Positions 35,793-47,130 of a stretch of DNA of 64,000 bases are shown piece by piece (within the stretch, counting starts at the first letter, position 1; every line of letters starts with the position of its first letter). The stretch is from Zopfochytrium polystomum (lineage: Eukaryota > Chytridiomycota > Chytridiomycetes > Chytridiales > Chytridiaceae), in NCBI GenBank assembly GCA_025765615.1, contig JAIVFJ010000276.1, forward strand, positions 1 to 64,000, read 5' to 3'. A program made the translations under genes and the position numbers. A model generated the notes under the pieces. That model was not told the origin of the DNA and searched no databases. It saw only the letters and a list, made by a program, of their open reading frames with translations.

Positions 35793-37582
35793 CTGTCCAG
35801 GCCAGCAGGCGACTGGTGCCCTCGTGGCAGATAGACTTGTTATTAATACTACTGAGAGGACAGTGCAGCATACTACCAACAAGCGTAAAGATATGTGCTT
35901 CGCCCGCGTAGGACCCGAGCCGGCGGGGTTCGGGGCTGCGTTCGCGCCAAAAATATTAATAATCGTTTCCCACGCATGAACTTTTTTGCCCACAAGTGCC
36001 CCCGCGGCCCTGAAAGCAGTTTGCTGCCGCTGTTGGCCGCACTCATTGTGCTCCAGAGCAAGCTTATTCCTATTTTTCGCTGGCTGCTTCGCAGCTCGCA
36101 GCCAGGCTTTCTTTCCTGCAGGTAACTCCTCAGCGCAGTTTCAATGTACGCATCTGCTCTAACGCGTTGCAGCAGTCGCTTTGGCAGGAATGCGAGTCCT
36201 GCCCATCGCAAGCGCACTTTTCTCTTCTTTTTTGCTTTTACTCGTGCTTCACAGGAACAGGGTTATGTGTCGCCGTTTCTGCTCACATCAGAATTTTGGG
36301 AGGGAACTAATTGCAAATACCTGGCTTTGTGGATGCTTTTGCACAAAGACACCAAAGCACATTTGTTTTCAGGAATACTTATTCGTTCGCATCTTCATTC
36401 CAACAACTGACAAAAATACACACCCAAAAAGGACAAAAGCCTGTGAGAAGGACGTTATGAGCGTCGCGCCGCGCTGATAACGCCCTTTTTAACAAGAGAT
36501 AAATGTAATAGCGCAGAGTTGAACTTTAGGCTTTGCGATCGATCGTCAGCTGCGTTAACCCACTAAGCTAAGGTATCATCTTCGCACGAGATGACAGCTC
36601 AAATTTATTGTTCATTTGATGTAAAGATTGAGGTGTTGATTAGTCAGAGGGGTTTTTTCTTATTGTGTTCACTTTTGGACCTTCTTTTTCTTCCCTTTTT
36701 CTCTTTTCTTGCTCTCTTAGTTGTTTGTCTGTGCTCTGATCATCCCTCCTTCTCTACTTTGCCATTTTCCATGTCACATGCAGTGTGGGAGAATCTTTGT
36801 CTCATCTGTGTGTGCAGGTTTGTGATAGCACCCTCCTTCCTTGTCTCTGTCCCCTCGACAGCACAACACCATTCCTATTGCCGTCTTTCCTCAATACAGT
36901 GGGAAAATGTTTGTCTCGTCTGTGTGGGCAGCTCCTTCTGATTCTCAACAGTCACCCCCCCCGCACCGTGCGTGTGCACGACAATCACAGTGACCCTCGG
37001 CAGCTAACCAACAGCGCTGTCGTGCTCTCCGCCGCCCCCACTACAGCCGAAGCTGCTGTGGAGTGCATCCATGGTTGTTTGGTTGTGCTGCATTTAGCAG
37101 CATCCCTGGACCCTGTTTAACTATTTGAACAAGCAGTGGGTATCACCAGGCTGTTTCTCATGTCATTGCCATACCCCACCACCGCTGCTGGCGCTAATTC
37201 GTCTGGCCCAAACTTGGGTGAGGGTGCAACATAGGCCACCCAGGGCCCAGGCAAAAAAAGGAGGGCCAGGCGACTGCTCACTGCAGTTTGAACTGCTGGG
37301 GTGAGTTGCCTGTGGGCCGTAGCCTTGCTACAGACTTGCAGAGGGGTGGCCTAGGAAACAAGTGCACTGGCAGACTGCTGGCAGCGGAAACAGGCGTTCA
37401 ACTCTGTCTGTAGATGATGTTGGAGCATGATATTATGTCGCAAAGGAAAGAAAAGAAGAGAAATGAAATGAAATGAACTGGAAAGAAATGAAAAGGGACT
37501 GTTAATTGTTGAAAGAGGCTAGGGTGAGGAAGGTTTGCCTGCATGCAGGATCAGTGTCAAAAAGATTCCCTTCCCATTGAAA
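35793..37582. other. Spacer, no gene recognised
   Basis: It holds the 5' side of kinase copy 1, then AT-richer sequence. A roughly 35-base imperfect direct repeat occurs at about 36786-36825 and 36900-36935 (TGGGA-AAT-TTTGTCTC-TCTGTGTG-GCAG). A weak tRNA-like box A occurs on the minus strand near 36560 but no cloverleaf closes. Open frames of about 115 codons have no recognisable content. Confidence 0.5.
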
Positions 37583-37654
37583 GGCTGCATAGTGTAGGGG
37601 TTATCACATCAGATTTTGATTCTGGGAACCCCGGTTCGAATCCGGGTGCGGCCT
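37583..37654 (+). tRNA. tRNA-Gln (anticodon UUG)
   Basis: Acceptor stem GGCTGCA pairs with TGCGGCC (one G-T). The D-arm contains GTGTAGGGGTTATCAC, the anticodon arm TCAGA-TTTTGAT-TCTGG gives anticodon TTG, and the T-arm is CCCGG-TTCGAAT-CCGGG. Internal A and B boxes for RNA polymerase III are present (TAGTGTAGGGG and GGTTCGAATCC). No intron is seen. Confidence 0.93.
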
Positions 37655-38285
37655 CTTTGGTCGCAGGCACCAGGCGTGGACAATTGTGAGGATCAAATTT
37701 CGGGGCTGGACTGTTGAGGGACGGTGGCCTGTGCGCAAAGCAAAAAAATTCATTCTTCGTTTCTTGCTCCAGGGCACCTAAGCAGCAATCACAGCAGCAG
37801 TGTGATTAACGGTTCCTCAATCAGGTGACAAATGTGCTCACAGGTTCTGTCCCTTTTGTTCTCAAAATCACGCCGCCTTCTCTCCAGAATCCCAAAAACC
37901 CCAAGCACAAAAAAAATGCACATTCAAAGGCCATGTTGAAACAAAGGGAGCGCTGCAAGGGCCTGTTCCACATTACGGCTGGTCAAGAGATCCAATGAAT
38001 TGGCAGAAACGTCCTAAAGGTGCTCAAGTGACCTGTAAAATGTTCTATTTAAGCCACAGGGAGAAAGTAAATGCACTGTTAGGTGGAACTGACTGGTTAG
38101 CAGCAGCGGTACAAGACAGATCTGAAACTATTGTGACTGTCAGTTAACAAACACACATCTCCACTTCATTCACTCCTTCCACTCACTCACTCAGAGTAGA
38201 CTGTTTACTTGCACCAGTGTTGAGTCATGTCAGGCTGTTTTGAGAAGAACCAAGCCTGAACTGGCGATGCACCACACAGCCAGGT
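37655..38285. other. Spacer between tRNA-Gln and the solo LTR
   Basis: AT-rich unique sequence. No gene or clear repeat seen. Confidence 0.5.
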
Positions 38286-38545
38286 TGTCAGGAACAGGGC
38301 AGGACAGGACAAGGCAGACAAGGAACTGAGAGGAGTGATGATTGTATTGGAAACAATAATTCACTTGAGGGGTGGGACAGATCCCCCATTCCCCTTTTAT
38401 ACCTTTTTAGAGTCTTCCTTGTCAAGACAAGAAAGTTCCAGAAAGAGCAATTAGTAATATAATGATACCAATGATACCAATGACAACAAGACAAGTCAGG
38501 AAAGCAAAGAAGGTTCCAGAAGGTTCCTGAGGGTGATTCATAACA
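38286..38545 (-). mobile_element. Solo LTR of the chromovirus family, with target-site duplication
   Basis: It begins TGTCAGGAACAGG and ends GATTCATAACA on the plus strand, like the two LTRs of the complete element at 40.9-46.2 kb. It is flanked by a perfect 5-bp duplication, CAGGT (38281-38285 and 38546-38550). At 260 bp it is shorter, because it lacks most of the AAGGTTCCA repeat block. It was probably left by recombination between two LTRs. Confidence 0.9.
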
Positions 38546-38762
38546 CAGGTCCTCCGATGCTAAAACTCTTTGGACTTTCAGCTTGCTTGAGCAAATTTTG
38601 GCTGGCTCACAACTATCAAGCAATGCAAAGTGAGAGGAACTTGTTCCAGGTTCCAGATCCAGAAATGAAAGAATGGCTACTGGTTCCCCTCTACTTGACC
38701 ACTTGCTATGGGCGGGATGGGACAACGGAATGGTATTGCTGCTGGAATTTGTACCTTCAACA

Positions 38763-38833
38763 GCAACAGTGGTTCAGTGGTAGAATTATCGCCTGCCACG
38801 CGGTAGACCCGGGTCCGATTCCCGGCCGTTGCA
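38763..38833 (+). tRNA. tRNA-Gly (anticodon GCC)
   Basis: Acceptor GCAACAG against CCGTTGC (one A-C mismatch), D-arm with TGGTTCAGTGGTAGA, anticodon loop CTGCCAC giving GCC, and T-arm CCGGG-TCCGATT-CCCGG. Strong A and B boxes are present. It lies 217 bp from the solo LTR. Confidence 0.93.
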
Positions 38834-39224
38834 CCCTTAGGGAAGAACCAATCAACTGCGAGCAACTGTCTGTGGCCAATGCACCTTGACTCTGGTTGGG
38901 ACACAGACACTGATTCAGATGCGAGGACACCGATTGCGACACAGATTTATTGTGCTGGCTTTGTTTTGCTGCGCGCTGCGAGTATTTTTGCCCGGGTAAA
39001 CAAAATAAAAAGGGTTTGTGCTTCAGCAGTGTCAGCGTTCAGTTGGCTTTGCGATATGACAAAGTCAAACAACCAACAATTGGGAGGCAATCAGTTATTT
39101 TTATCTGAAAAGCTGGATTGATTCACACCAAACTCAGAGTAGGGTCTGGTGCATGGCTGGACCCATGATCTGCATTCTGGTGCCATCATCACACACTGAA
39201 ACTCAGATTCTTTTAGGTGAACAC
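38834..39224. other. Spacer between tRNA-Gly and the MITE
   Basis: No gene seen. The short open frames here have no recognisable content. Confidence 0.5.
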
Positions 39225-39227
39225 TTA

Positions 39228-39546
39228 GAGGTCGTTTCAAGTGGAAAAGGCGGAAATCTTTACTGGGGAAAAAAAGATTTGATTGGCTGAAAACTTAATG
39301 GAGGAAACATTTTCCTCCATTTCCTTGCCACAGCTAATCTTGCTCTATTTCTTTAATTGAGCTAATTCAGCTAATTCACTCGGGAGGTGGTCCGTCTCCT
39401 CGGGGGTGGTCCGTCTCCGCCAGCGAAAAAAATCTTTTTTCTATTTTTCCCCTTGCTCATGTGCCAGTCTGTGGAAACAGCACTTGGAACAACCATTTCC
39501 TTGTTTGCTCAAAATCTTTTCCGCCTTTTCTACTTGAAACGACCTC
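39228..39546. mobile_element. MITE, PIF/Harbinger-like (TTA duplication)
   Basis: The two ends are inverted copies: left GAGGTCGTTTCAAGT then GAAAAGGCGGAAA, right ending TTTCCGCCTTTTC then ACTTGAAACGACCTC. Each is flanked by TTA (39225-39227 and 39547-39549). About 319 bp with no coding capacity. A three-base TTA/TAA duplication is typical of PIF/Harbinger elements, so a non-autonomous member of that superfamily is likely. Inner sequence also shows GGGGAAAAA / TTTTTCCCC pairing. Confidence 0.75.
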
Positions 39547-39959
39547 TTAAACTTTTGTGCCAAGCTTCTCACCTCTTTTTTGGAAATTTGAACTCCAAAA
39601 TTTTCGACGCCCTCTTCCAGACTGCTCTGTCTGTCATTCAATCCAGGCGTGGTATTGTGCATTTGAAAGCTCTGAATCTCCTCTTTCCAACAATCTATTA
39701 CGCAGCTCTCTATGTTGTCCCTACAGAATTTGATTGGTGTCTGAAGTCGAAAACGCTTCCTCAACTTTGCGCGACATCTCCTCAACGGCGAGAAGCGATC
39801 AGACAACGCCCTTACACACGTGTAATTGCCTGCTTCTGCTCTTTCTATTGATACCTAATGCGCCTTGCTACAATGCCTCCAGCAGGAGCTACAAGAGATT
39901 TTGATAATGGGGGTCCAAAAGTCAGACTACCACTACCTCCAACCACCATTTTGTCCTTT

Positions 39960-40885
39960 CTTGTGTGACTAGTCACCCCAGCTGTACACCAAATTGCTCT
40001 AAGTTCCCCCCATTTTACCTCTATGTACCAACTGCCACTGAGCAAGCTAATGCTGGACCAATTGTGGCTGTCGAAGCAACTGTCAAGTACCAGATTCAGC
40101 CTCACATCATGACTTCATCAGAGTTCATGAATGCCGTTCATCAAGGAGAACGAAACAGCTCAGTCAGCTTTGATGATCAGGCTCCCAGAGACTTCGTTCT
40201 TGTTTGAGCTCTGCCGCAACATTCACCTCCATCAAGACTGTGTGGCTGCCATTCGCCGAACATTCAACACTGCCCGCCCATCCAGCTTGATTGATGATTT
40301 TGAAAACAGATGGTCAGGGCTGCAGCTACGCACAGACACTCAAAGCCCCCTCGTACCAAGACCTGAATTCTTATGTGCGTGGGATCAAGCAACTTCAGTG
40401 ACTGTTCGTGCCAGGCCATGGCCAAGACTGACTTGATGAGTTTGTGTGCAAACTGCAGAGCAAACTGCGCACAGACCTCGCACGCAGCTCAGCTCATAGT
40501 TTTTTTGGACCTTTTGTGGCAGCACTTTGAAACAATGACACCTGCTTCAATGATCTACAGACATCATGGATGAGCTTACTGCTGTCTTAACTGCCCTTGA
40601 GGCAGATGAAGAAGAAGTCGCAGGAACCGCCACAACAACTGCAACTGGTGTCAAGGGGGCAACAACCACTGTGACAACAATGACAACTGCGATGATAGAC
40701 ACCACCAAAGTGACCACATATAAGGAGGTCGCAATGACCTTGAGTGAGCAGAACAAAACAATCGCCAAGGAAGCAACTACAGGAACGACAACAACAGGGG
40801 TCGCAACACCACAACAACCAAAACCGCTCTCACTCCCCTCGTCGTGGGGATTGGCCATGCTACTGGTGTGGTTACCACAAGGCAT
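39960..40885 (+). pseudogene. Ty1/copia-type gag, left part, interrupted
   Basis: Patches of gag-like coding in several frames, ending in a zinc-knuckle start CYWCGYHKAY (about 40848-40882). The chromovirus is inserted inside this knuckle. The rest continues after 46195 as VHH and, in a shifted frame, GRDCCDCRKPGVTH. No intact gag frame remains. The left LTR of this element was not identified. Confidence 0.55.
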
Positions 40886-41239
40886 ATGTCAGGAACAGGG
40901 CAGGACAGGACAAGGCAGACAAGGAACTGAGAGGAGTGATGATTGTATTGGAAACAATAATTCACTTGAGGGATGGGACAGGTCCCCCATCCCCCTTTTA
41001 TACCTTTTGAGAGTGTTCCTTGTCAAGACTCCAAGAAAGTTCCAGAAAGAGCAATTAGTAATGCAATGATACCAATGATACCAATGACAACAAGACAAGT
41101 CAGGAAAGCAAAGAAGGTTCCAGAAGGTTCCACAAGGTTCCATGAAGGAATGTTCTAGAAGGTTCCAGAAGGTTCCAGAAGGTTCCATGAAGGAATGTTC
41201 TAGAAGGTCCCAGAGGTTTCCAGAGGGTGATTCATAACA
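40886..41239 (-). repeat. Chromovirus 3' LTR
   Basis: TG...CA ends on both strands (TGTCAGG...TAACA on plus). It carries the same TATA box and GAAnnTTC array as the 5' LTR. On the minus strand it is preceded by the polypurine tract at about 41240-41254. Confidence 0.93.
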
Positions 41240-44200
41240 TCATCTCCCCCTTTTAGGCCTCTTCTGCAACTTGGTGGGGTACCTGGTCTTGAACTCGAGC
41301 AGAAGGTCTTGGCAGTGAGTGAGGTTTGACTCAGGCTCCCAGGTGTTGTCAGCATCTGAGTAACCTTTCCACTTAACAAGGAACTTGAGTGTTCTTCCAA
41401 ACCACTTGGCATCCAAGATTTGTTCAACCTCAAATTCCTCTTCACCTTCTACCTCAACTGGAGGAGGAGGAGGAACAACTCTGCCTGGAATGGAATTGGC
41501 CACAAACTTCTCTAAAAGGCTGACATGGAAAACTGGGTGGATCTTCATGGATGCAGGGAGATCCAGCTTGAAGGTGACTGGATTGATTTGCTCCAAGATC
41601 TTGAAAGGACCCAACTTGAGGTTGTCTAGCTTGGGACTTGGTCTTTTGGTCTGCAAGTTCTTCCTCAGAAGCCAAACTTGCTGACCCACAGCAAGGTCAT
41701 GGTCCATTCTGTGAGTGTTGGCAAATCTTGAGGCATCTTCTTGGGCTTGCTTCAGGGTGGAGTCCAGGAAGGTGCTGATGATCTTGAGCTTATGTAAGTG
41801 TGAAGCCGCAGCAGGAGCTTGGACATTGGATAGGGTCTCTTGTCCCAGAAGATCTCCTCTTGGATTGAAGCCATAGGTTGCAAAGAAAGGAGATAGCTGG
41901 GTGCTTGAGTGGAGAGAATTGTTGAGAGCAAATTCTGCCAGTGGAAGGAGGGTGGGCCAATCATCCTGTTGATAGCTGACATAGCACCTCAAATACTGCT
42001 CCAGAGTCTGGTTTGTTCTTTCTGTTTGTCCATCAGTCTGAGGGTGATAAGCAGTTGACAGTTGAGACTTGATTCCAAGGCTGCTGTGAGTGCTTTCCAA
42101 AATTGAGATCTGAACTGTGGTCCTCTGTCACTGACGATTGACTGAGGCAGCCCATGGAGCCTGAATATGTGCTGCAAAAACAGGTCTGCTGTTCCTTGTG
42201 CATCTATATTCTCAGTGCAGGGGATGAAATGGGCCAACTTTGTCCTTCTGCAGATGACAACAAGGATAGAGTCAAATCCATGGGATGGGGGCAGTTTCAC
42301 AATGAAGTCCATGGATATTGATGACCAAGGGCTGATGGCAATTGGGAGGGGCTCCAGAAGTCCATAGGGCTTGTGTCTGCTGGATTTGTTTCTTTGACAG
42401 GTTTCACAGCTGCTGACATAGTTCTTGATGTACTTCCTCATGCCTGGCCAGTAGAAGTCTCTGGAAACAAGCTCATATGTCTTGTGCTCTCCTGGGTGTC
42501 CAGCTGTTGCTGCACCATGCCTTGTCTTGAGTATCTCAAGTTTTTCCTCTTCTTGGCTGATTTGAATCTTGTGAGGCTTGGGGTCCTTGGAAATAGCATG
42601 GGCCCACACACTGTCAGGAAGCAATAAAAGGTGTGTCTTGGATGGTGGGGTGAAACCATCTCCCCCTTCAGGTGCAAGGTCTGTTCTTCTTGACAGGGCA
42701 TCAGCCACAGTGTTAAGGTGGCCAGGAGAATAGCACAGCTTAAAGTCATACTCAGAGAGCAGTTCAGCCCACCTGGCATGCCTCTGCTTGAGCAACCTCC
42801 TTGCCCTGAAGAAGGTGAGGTTCTTGTGATCCGAATAGACAGAGATGTTTTTAGAACCAGCCAAGTAGTGTCTCCAGAATTTGAATGCTTCCACAATTGC
42901 AAGCAACTCCTTGTCATGGACTGTGTAGTTACACTCAGCACTGTTCAGCTTCCTGGAGTAATATGCCACTGGATGCAGAGGAGCAGAGGGTTCCTGAGAG
43001 CTTGGCTGGGACAGAACAGCGCCAAGGGCATAGTCTGAGGCATCAGTTTCCAAGGTGAAGGGAAGCAAGGGATCCACATGCTTAAGGAGTGGTGCACTTG
43101 TGGTTGCTGTCTTAAGAGCTAGCCAGGCTTGCTCTGCTGCTGGGGTCCATTCAAACTTGGTGGTCTTCTTGGTGAGATCAGTGAGAGGCTTGGCTATGGC
43201 AGAATAGTTGGCAATGAAGGTTCTGTAGAAGTTGCAAAATCCAAGGAAGCTTTGAACATCCTTGATGGAATTTGGAGCCTTCCATTCAAGAATAGTTTGG
43301 ATCTTGTCTGGTGCCATGGAGATCCCTTTGTCAGACACAATGAACCCCAAAAACTCAATGGAGGTCTTGTGGAATTCACACTTCTCCAGCTTTGCATAGA
43401 GGTGATGCTGTCTGAGTCTCTCCAAGACAGTCTTGACATGTCCCATATGGCTTGCAGTGTCAGATGAAAATACCAGGATATCATCCAGGTAGACAATGAC
43501 AAAAAGGTCCAGAATATCCCTGAAGATGTCATTCATCATGCCTTGGAAAATAGCTGGAGCATTGGTAAGTCCAAAGGGCATGACCAAGTACTCAAAGTGA
43601 CCGTATTTGCATCTGAAGGCAGTCTTCCATTGATCCTGGGGCTTAATTCTGACCAAATTGTAGGCACCTCTGAGGTCAATCTTGGAAAATATCCTTGCAT
43701 GGCTCAGTTTGTCCAGTAATTCAGAGATGAGAGGCAGTGGATAGCGGTTCTTGACTGTCATCTCATTGAGATCTCTGTAGTCCACACAGGGTCTCAGTCC
43801 CCCATCCTTCTTCTTGACAAAAAAGATGGGAGCTCCAGCTGGTGACTTGGAAGGTTGGATGAATCCCTTGTTCAGCATTTCTTCAATGTATTCTTGGAGG
43901 GCCTTGGCTTCTGGTGGAGAGAGGTGGTACAGTGGCTTGAAAGGTGGGCTGCAAGTTTCATCCTTGAGTGGGATTTCACAGTCATAAGGCCTCTGAGCTG
44001 GTAGCAGGTCTGCCTTGGTCTTGGAAAACACATCAGCATAAGGGAGATATTCTTTTGGTAGCTTGGATGCCAGCAAAAGGTCTGATGGGTCCAGGTTGTT
44101 GTGCTCCTCAGCAGTGGGGCTTGAATTCTTGACTGGGAACTGTGATTCTTGAATCTTTGACTGAGAGTTCTGTTCTTGGCAAAGACTGTGAGCTGTGGAA

Positions 44201-44958
44201 CTTGAATCTTGAATGTGGACTGTGAACTGTGGTACTTGAATCTTTGACTGTGGGTTCTGTGAACAAGAGTCATGGCCATGACTGTGAGCTCTATGAGCTC
44301 TACTTGAATCTTGACTGTGAACTGTGAACTGTGGAACTTGAGTCTTGGCTGGCTGTGAATCTTGAATCAAGGGCTTGAGAGCATGAGACTTGGGGGCTTG
44401 ACTTGAGTTTTGGGTGACTGTTCCGATTGGTGGAGGTTGGACTTGACCAGTGACCCAATCAATGGCAGGGTTCTGGGCTTGCAGCCATGGTAATCCCAGG
44501 ATGACAGAGAATGTGGGTGAGCCAAGATCCAATACTTCCAGATTGACCATGGATGGTGGAAAGTCTTGGATGTGGAGGTTTAGCTTGGTTTCATGGCTGA
44601 TTTCCTTGAACAGAGCATGATTGGCAAAGTGGACCTTGAGGGGTGTGGATTTCTTGATGGTGGGAATGGCACAAGACTTGGCAAGGGTGGCATCAATGAT
44701 GTTGCAGGATGATCCAGAGTCTATAAGGGCCTTGGTTGTGATGGTTGACTAGGGTGAGAGTTGAATCTTGACATCCATGGTGAGTTGGTGGGGCTTGGAA
44801 TCTGAGGTGTTTGTAGTGCTGGTGGTGGTGATGAAACAGGGGCAGCTTGGAGGAGGGTCCAGGGAATTGCCCCTCAGTGAGCCTGGACCTGGGAGTTTGG
44901 GTGCTTCTTCCTTGGGCAGTCCTTGACAGCATGCTCCTTGGAGCCACAGTAGAAACAC
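41240..44958 (-). pseudogene. Chromovirus pol: protease, RT, RNase H, integrase, chromodomain
   Basis: The pol frame is open from about 44958. The protease site reads KALIDSGSS (about 44715) but is preceded by an in-frame TAG at 44749. RT shows YLDDILVFSSD. RNase H shows ETDASDYALGAVLS. Integrase has the HHCC region (ending CETCQRNK) and DDE motifs (SMDFIVKLP, IVSDRGPQF). A one-base frame change at about 42060-42100 separates the main frame (stop at 41989) from the C-terminal part, which holds STAYHPQTDGQTERTNQTLE and the catalytic Glu region. The C-terminus is a chromodomain (VEQILDAKWFGRTLKFLVKW, then NTWEPESNL), which in chromoviruses targets integration to methylated-histone chromatin. 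Frameshift and TAG suggest inactivation or sequence error. Confidence 0.88.
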
Positions 44959-45797
44959 AGTCCCTGCTGGGCCCTCCTTGTTTTCTCCTCTTGGCTCAGA
45001 GGACCCTTAGGAAGTGTCTCAACTGCATCCACTTGCATGGGTTCAGGAACTGTGAGAGCTTGAGGAACTGGGGTAGGTCTTGATGTAGTTCCTACTTGTC
45101 TTTGCTTCAGCCTCTTGGAGTAGAGTCTGTTGTCAATCTTGATGGCAAGGAGAATGTACTCTTCCAAGGTCTCAGGGATGTGCAGAGACTGGGAGAGCAT
45201 GTCTTGGATAGACTCATGGAGACCATCATGGTACAGCTCCATCAGAGCTGCATCATTGTATCCAGAGTCTCTGGCTAGTTGCTTGAATTGGTTGGTGTAG
45301 GCCACACAAGATTGCTTTCCTTGCTTGATATGCTTGAGCTTGGATCTTGCTGTCCAAGATGCGTAGGGGTCACCAAAGGTAGCTTCCAGCCCCTCCCAGA
45401 GCTCTTGCAGGGTGGTGGGTGTGCTTGGGAGAGATCTGTACCATGATTGAGCTTGACCAGACAGGAGGGTGCTTGTGAAAAGAACCTTGACTTGCTCACT
45501 GGGAAATCTTGAAGGTTGGAGAAGGATGACATTCTCCACAGTGGCCATGAAGTTCCTAAGGTCTTTGGCCAGCCCAGTGAACTTGTCAGGGCTGGGAACC
45601 TTGGGCTCTCTTGCTTGGTTGGCTTGAGGCAGGGGAAGAGCTTGATGTTCTTGTTGGTGAAGTTGTTGTTGAAGCTGGTGCTGCTGGTGAAGGACTTGTT
45701 CTTGAAGTTGGTGTGTCTGTCTTGAAAGGGCTTGTAATTGGTCCATCAAGGCTTGGAAGGCAGTTGCATCAGGGAAGGTGTTGTTTGGGTCAGACAT
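44874..45797 (-). CDS. Chromovirus Gag with zinc knuckle
   Basis: An intact 307-codon frame that starts 40 bases inside the 5' LTR. It has an N-terminal Gln-rich coiled coil (QLQEQVLHQQHQLQQQ), the capsid-like core of Ty3 Gags (LFTSTLLSGQAQSWYRSL), and a CCHC knuckle near the end (CFYCGSKEHAVKDC). It packages the element RNA. Its end overlaps the start of the pol frame (open from 44958), so pol would need a ribosomal frameshift. Confidence 0.9.
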   Translation of the reverse strand: MSDPNNTFPDATAFQALMDQLQALSRQTHQLQEQVLHQQHQLQQQLHQQEHQALPLPQANQAREPKVPSPDKFTGLAKDLRNFMATVENVILLQPSRFPSEQVKVLFTSTLLSGQAQSWYRSLPSTPTTLQELWEGLEATFGDPYASWTARSKLKHIKQGKQSCVAYTNQFKQLARDSGYNDAALMELYHDGLHESIQDMLSQSLHIPETLEEYILLAIKIDNRLYSKRLKQRQVGTTSRPTPVPQALTVPEPMQVDAVETLPKGPLSQEEKTRRAQQGLCFYCGSKEHAVKDCPRKKHPNSQVQAH

Positions 45798-45837
45798 GAT
45801 GGCAGAGAGTAGTGGGAGAGGGTGAAGTGAATTATGA

Positions 45838-46190
45838 TGTCAGGAACAGGGCAGGACAGGACAAGGCAGACAAGGAACTGAGAGGAGTGATGATTGTATT
45901 GGAAACAATAATTCACTTGAGGGATGGGACAGGTCCCCCATCCCCCTTTTATACCTTTTGAGAGTGTTCCTTGTCAAGACTCCAAGAAAGTTCCAGAAAG
46001 AGCAATTAGTAATGCAATGATACCAATGATACCAATGACAACAAGACAAGTCAGGAAAGCAAAGAAGGTTCCAGAAGGTTCCACAAGGTTCCATGAAGGA
46101 ATGTTCTAGAAGGTTCCAGAAGGTTCCAGAAGGTTCCATGAAGGAATGTTCTAGAAGGTTCCAGAGGTTTCCAGAGGGTGATTCATAACA
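45838..46190 (-). promoter_or_regulatory. Chromovirus 5' LTR with heat-shock-element-like array and TATA box
   Basis: On the minus strand the U3 begins TGTTATGAATCACCC. It then has several runs of alternating GAA and TTC spaced by two bases (for example GAACCTTCTAGAACATTC, about 46134-46163), which match the heat-shock element consensus nTTCnnGAAn in perfect phase. A TATAAAAGGGG box follows at about 45944-45956, suited to start transcription of the element. The short solo LTR at 38286 has one such array; the full-length copies have several. HSF control is inference from the motif. Confidence 0.75.
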
Positions 46191-47130
46191 GCATACGTTC
46201 ACCACATGGAAGGGACTGCTGTGACTGCCGCAAGCCAGGAGTCACCCATAGGCTGGAGCCAAAGGCTACCTCAATCCAACGACATCTTGGAAGAGTTGAA
46301 GGCACTGGGTGCGAGTTCTGTGCAGAGATTCCAAGCTTGGCCACCAACACACACATGCACAAGTCTGAGCACTGCCTACACATCGCCAAGCCAATGCCAT
46401 CTCAGCCAGGCTCCAAATGCAGGACTTCACACCTGCTCAACCAAACCATGCTTCAGCCTCAGCAACTGTGGCGGTACCGCAAGCAACTTTTGTTCCTTTC
46501 TCTGGATTTCACCCTCAACCTGCTACAGGAAGGCCCTCTGTTTCTTCTTCTTCTCAAATAAACGGTCCCTCGCACTTCTACTTCTTTGTGAACACTGCGA
46601 CAGTGAGTGTGTCACACACAGGAATAGCCTCTCTTCTGTACATGATCGATTCTGGAGCTGTACCCACAATTATCCCACAACGGGAGCAATTCACTGAGTA
46701 CCAACGATTTGAAACTGAACACCATGCCCGCCTAGCAGATGACCATGAATGCCGCATCGAAGGAATTGGATCTGTCACTCTCACTTTTCCTGGTTTTGAT
46801 GTGGTGCTCTGCAACGTGCTTCATGTCCCATCACTCAAAGAACCGGTCCACTCTGTGTCGCATGTCCTCCAAGACCCAACTGCTGGGATACTATTCACTC
46901 AAGATTCTGTCTTTCTTCTTGATCTTGCTACACTTGCATCTCAACAATGCATCAAGATTGGCGAACGATGCAACAGCCCTGTATTTTGGAAGACTATTTG
47001 CATTCTCCATATCATAATCGTGTCCACTTCAGCGTCCACTGGGTCCGCTCTGATGGAGGTCAGTTCTGTCGCTTCCTCTCAGCCCTCTGCACAGATGGGA
47101 CTGGATTTCTGGTCATTGTGTTTTAACCCT
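46191..47130 (+). pseudogene. Ty1/copia-type gag end and protease, right part
   Basis: It continues the element interrupted at 40885. A frame at 46417-47178 contains the copia-type aspartic protease site YMIDSGAVPTIIP, followed by RLADDHECRIEGIGSVTL and VVLCNVLHVPSLKEPVHSVS, the layout of the copia protease region (DSG, then a GIG strand and the NVLxVP block). The reading fades before any integrase is seen. Frame changes upstream show decay. Confidence 0.7.

Larger units (their letters stand above)
40886..46190 (-). mobile_element. Complete Ty3/gypsy chromovirus with LTRs and 5-bp target duplication
   Basis: The element is 5,305 bp with LTRs at 40886-41239 and 45838-46190 that look almost identical. 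A perfect duplication GCATA flanks it (40881-40885 and 46191-46195). Inside, read right to left, are gag with a CCHC knuckle, protease, RT, RNase H, integrase and a C-terminal chromodomain. A polypurine tract (AAAAGGGGGAGATGA) abuts the 3' LTR on the minus strand. A canonical tRNA primer site was not recognised next to the 5' LTR. The near-identical LTRs point to a recent insertion, yet the coding region has a TAG in the protease frame and a frameshift in integrase. It sits inside a copia gag, a nested insertion. Confidence 0.92.

Noticed and set aside
36480..36600. Minus-strand tRNA-like stretch with box A (TAGCTTAGTGG) and a B-like GTTCAACTC
   Set aside because: No acceptor, anticodon or T stem pairs well; at most a tRNA-derived SINE scrap.
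39387..39851. 154-codon plus-strand frame near the MITE
   Set aside because: It starts inside the MITE inverted-repeat structure, has no domain, and is best explained as chance.
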